Source: a virus. Taken from it: a stretch of 24,879 nucleotides of DNA. This document shows positions 24,184 to 24,879 of the stretch, in pieces; position 1 is the first letter of the stretch; each line of letters begins with the position of its first letter. The position numbers were made by a program, and so were the translations under genes. The stretch lies in the IMG/VR virus record IMGVR_UViG_3300031857_001289, positions 1-24,879 of that record; one strand, given 5' to 3'. A model generated the notes under the pieces. That model was not told the origin of the DNA. It saw only the letters and a program-made list of their open reading frames with translations, and did not search any database.

Positions 24184-24206
24184 GACTATTCCTAAAAAAT
24201 TGTTTA

Positions 24207-24773
24207 CTATTCGTCAATTATATTGAGTGTGGTTACTGCCCAATCTCGTTCCATACAGAAATAACAACCACCACACTTATTTAATCCTGGTAATCCACAT
24301 GACCTAGTAAGGTTAAATAACTCAAGGATATTTTCTTCAACATACATCTGTAATATCTGAACTTTATCTATGTCTATAAAAGGTCGTAAATGGTACTCGT
24401 TTAATGCTGGTCCTCGAACAGGCGGCGTATCTCCTGGTATATAAACCGTTGGTGTAAAGTGTGTTACCACTTTATTACATCCAGTTAGTACCACACCTGG
24501 ATATACACTTAAAGTACGTTCTACCGCATCTCTGATAAACATACCTTGCTGTCTTATACGAGAAACTTTATATCTATCACCAAATTTGTTATGAAAATAC
24601 TGGTTTATTGGAACGAACAATTTATCAAAAATTTCATCATCGTTGTTCATTATGTGACATATAACCGGTACACTTTGTTGCTGTAAAACCAGATACGTCA
24701 ATAATGAACTATCTGCTCCACCCGATAATAAAATATTAATATTTTCACACCCCTCTGGTATAGAGATTCTCAT
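24207..24773 (-). CDS. PP-loop ATPase, QueC-like
   Basis: A 188-residue N-type ATP pyrophosphatase. The P-loop is LLSGGADSSL (S17-D21-S22). The C-terminus has a zinc site C159-x7-C167-x2-C170-x2-C173 (SCGLPGLNKCGGCYFC followed by MERDWA), as in QueC, which makes preQ0 from carboxydeazaguanine. It is shorter than E. coli QueC (231). Phage QueC homologues support 7-deazaguanine DNA modification, but no QueD, QueE, FolE or transglycosylase is in the window, so its pathway is open. Alternatives: a tRNA- or amino acid-modifying PP-loop enzyme. There is no clear Shine-Dalgarno; an A/T palindrome sits right before the start. Confidence 0.72.
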   Translation of the reverse strand: MRISIPEGCENINILLSGGADSSLLTYLVLQQQSVPVICHIMNNDDEIFDKLFVPINQYFHNKFGDRYKVSRIRQQGMFIRDAVERTLSVYPGVVLTGCNKVVTHFTPTVYIPGDTPPVRGPALNEYHLRPFIDIDKVQILQMYVEENILELFNLTRSCGLPGLNKCGGCYFCMERDWAVTTLNIIDE

Positions 24774-24775
24774 AG

Positions 24776-24792
24776 TATAAATAGTATTTATA
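24776..24792. repeat. Perfect palindrome TATAAATA-G-TATTTATA
   Basis: A 17-base perfect inverted repeat: TATAAATA (24776-24783), G, TATTTATA (24785-24792). Each arm equals the T4 late promoter box (TATAAATA), one on each strand. It covers the stop codon of the upstream gene and ends 2 bases before the QueC-like ATG. As RNA it could form a 7-base-pair A/U stem with an AGU loop that covers the start. A late promoter here would give an almost leaderless mRNA. It may be chance in A/T-rich DNA. Confidence 0.5.
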
Positions 24793-24879
24793 TGCCCATT
24801 TCCTTCCGAATTTGGGTTGCACTAATAGACTCAGTTTGGGGGTCTAGGTCAATTTTCTCCACCTTATACCCCACATCCC
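24788..24879 (-). CDS. Probable nucleotidyltransferase, C-terminal fragment
   Basis: The last 30 codons of a gene that enters from beyond the window edge; the stop is TAA at 24790-24788. The visible end reads VEKIDLDPQTESISATQIRKEMG. The ISATQIR piece matches the ISxTxxR motif near the C-terminus of HIGH-type nucleotidyltransferases (NMN or pantetheine-phosphate adenylyltransferase, cytidylyltransferase, ATP sulfurylase relatives). Which one cannot be told from this end alone. It is on the same strand, 14 bases before the QueC-like gene, so the two are probably co-transcribed. Confidence 0.65.
   Translation of the reverse strand, partial: DVGYKVEKIDLDPQTESISATQIRKEMGI

Noticed and set aside
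1-24879. CRISPR arrays, tRNA or rRNA genes, insertion sequences, integrase and attachment sites
   Set aside because: No direct-repeat array, cloverleaf-like gap or transposase/integrase motif was seen; gaps between genes are all about 100 bases or less.

Overview
The window looks like part of the genome of a tailed, contractile-tail (myovirus-type) bacteriophage. Every gene I can support lies on the minus strand, with gaps of 0 to about 100 bases and many 1 to 40 base overlaps. Evidence for a phage: a M23-endopeptidase baseplate hub protein, a LysM baseplate protein, a tape measure protein, a T4 gp26-like baseplate protein and collagen-like fibre proteins sit beside a compact replication set (gp32-like SSB, RecA/UvsX-type recombinase, 5'-3' exonuclease, DnaB-type helicase, family A polymerase, B12-dependent ribonucleotide reductase, thioredoxin). 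The M23 domain and the canonical sigma70-type promoters suggest a bacterial, probably Gram-negative, host. I cannot name the host or a close relative. The layout is T4-like in logic, but a short family A polymerase is present instead of a gp43-type enzyme.

In the direction of transcription (high to low coordinates): (1) 24.9-21.3 kb is an accessory block: the end of a probable nucleotidyltransferase, a QueC-like PP-loop ATPase, a subtilisin-like protease, an SGNH-hydrolase-like protein and a sulfotransferase. (2) 21.2-19.1 kb holds a duplicated-domain virion protein and three related short collagen-like fibre proteins. (3) 19.05-16.96 kb holds a small protein and a SNF2 helicase with their own promoter, inserted between fibre and tail genes. 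(4) 16.9-8.6 kb is the tail/baseplate block: gp26-like protein, a small overlapping ORF that may be reached by frameshifting or by a TTG start, tape measure, tube/baseplate protein, LysM protein, M23 hub and a small unknown. (5) 8.5-0 kb is replication and nucleotide metabolism: PolA, unknown, SSB, RecA, exonuclease, DnaB, NrdJ, thioredoxin.

Four promoters with a perfect TTGACA, exactly 17 bases, and a TATAAT-like -10 lie just upstream of the SNF2 operon, polA, the SSB gene and the DnaB gene. No comparable promoter was seen inside the tail genes. This suggests that replication genes are read early from host-type promoters while structural genes depend on something else. Two terminator-like hairpins, after the SSB gene and after the DnaB gene, divide the replication block.

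Points most worth checking: the altered catalytic motifs of the short PolA, the possible recoding site (a run of seven T) before the tape measure gene, the sulfotransferase/SGNH/subtilase group next to the fibres, the tandem fibre trio, and an RBS-sequestering hairpin at 7193-7223. All function calls come from reading motifs by eye; no database search was run.
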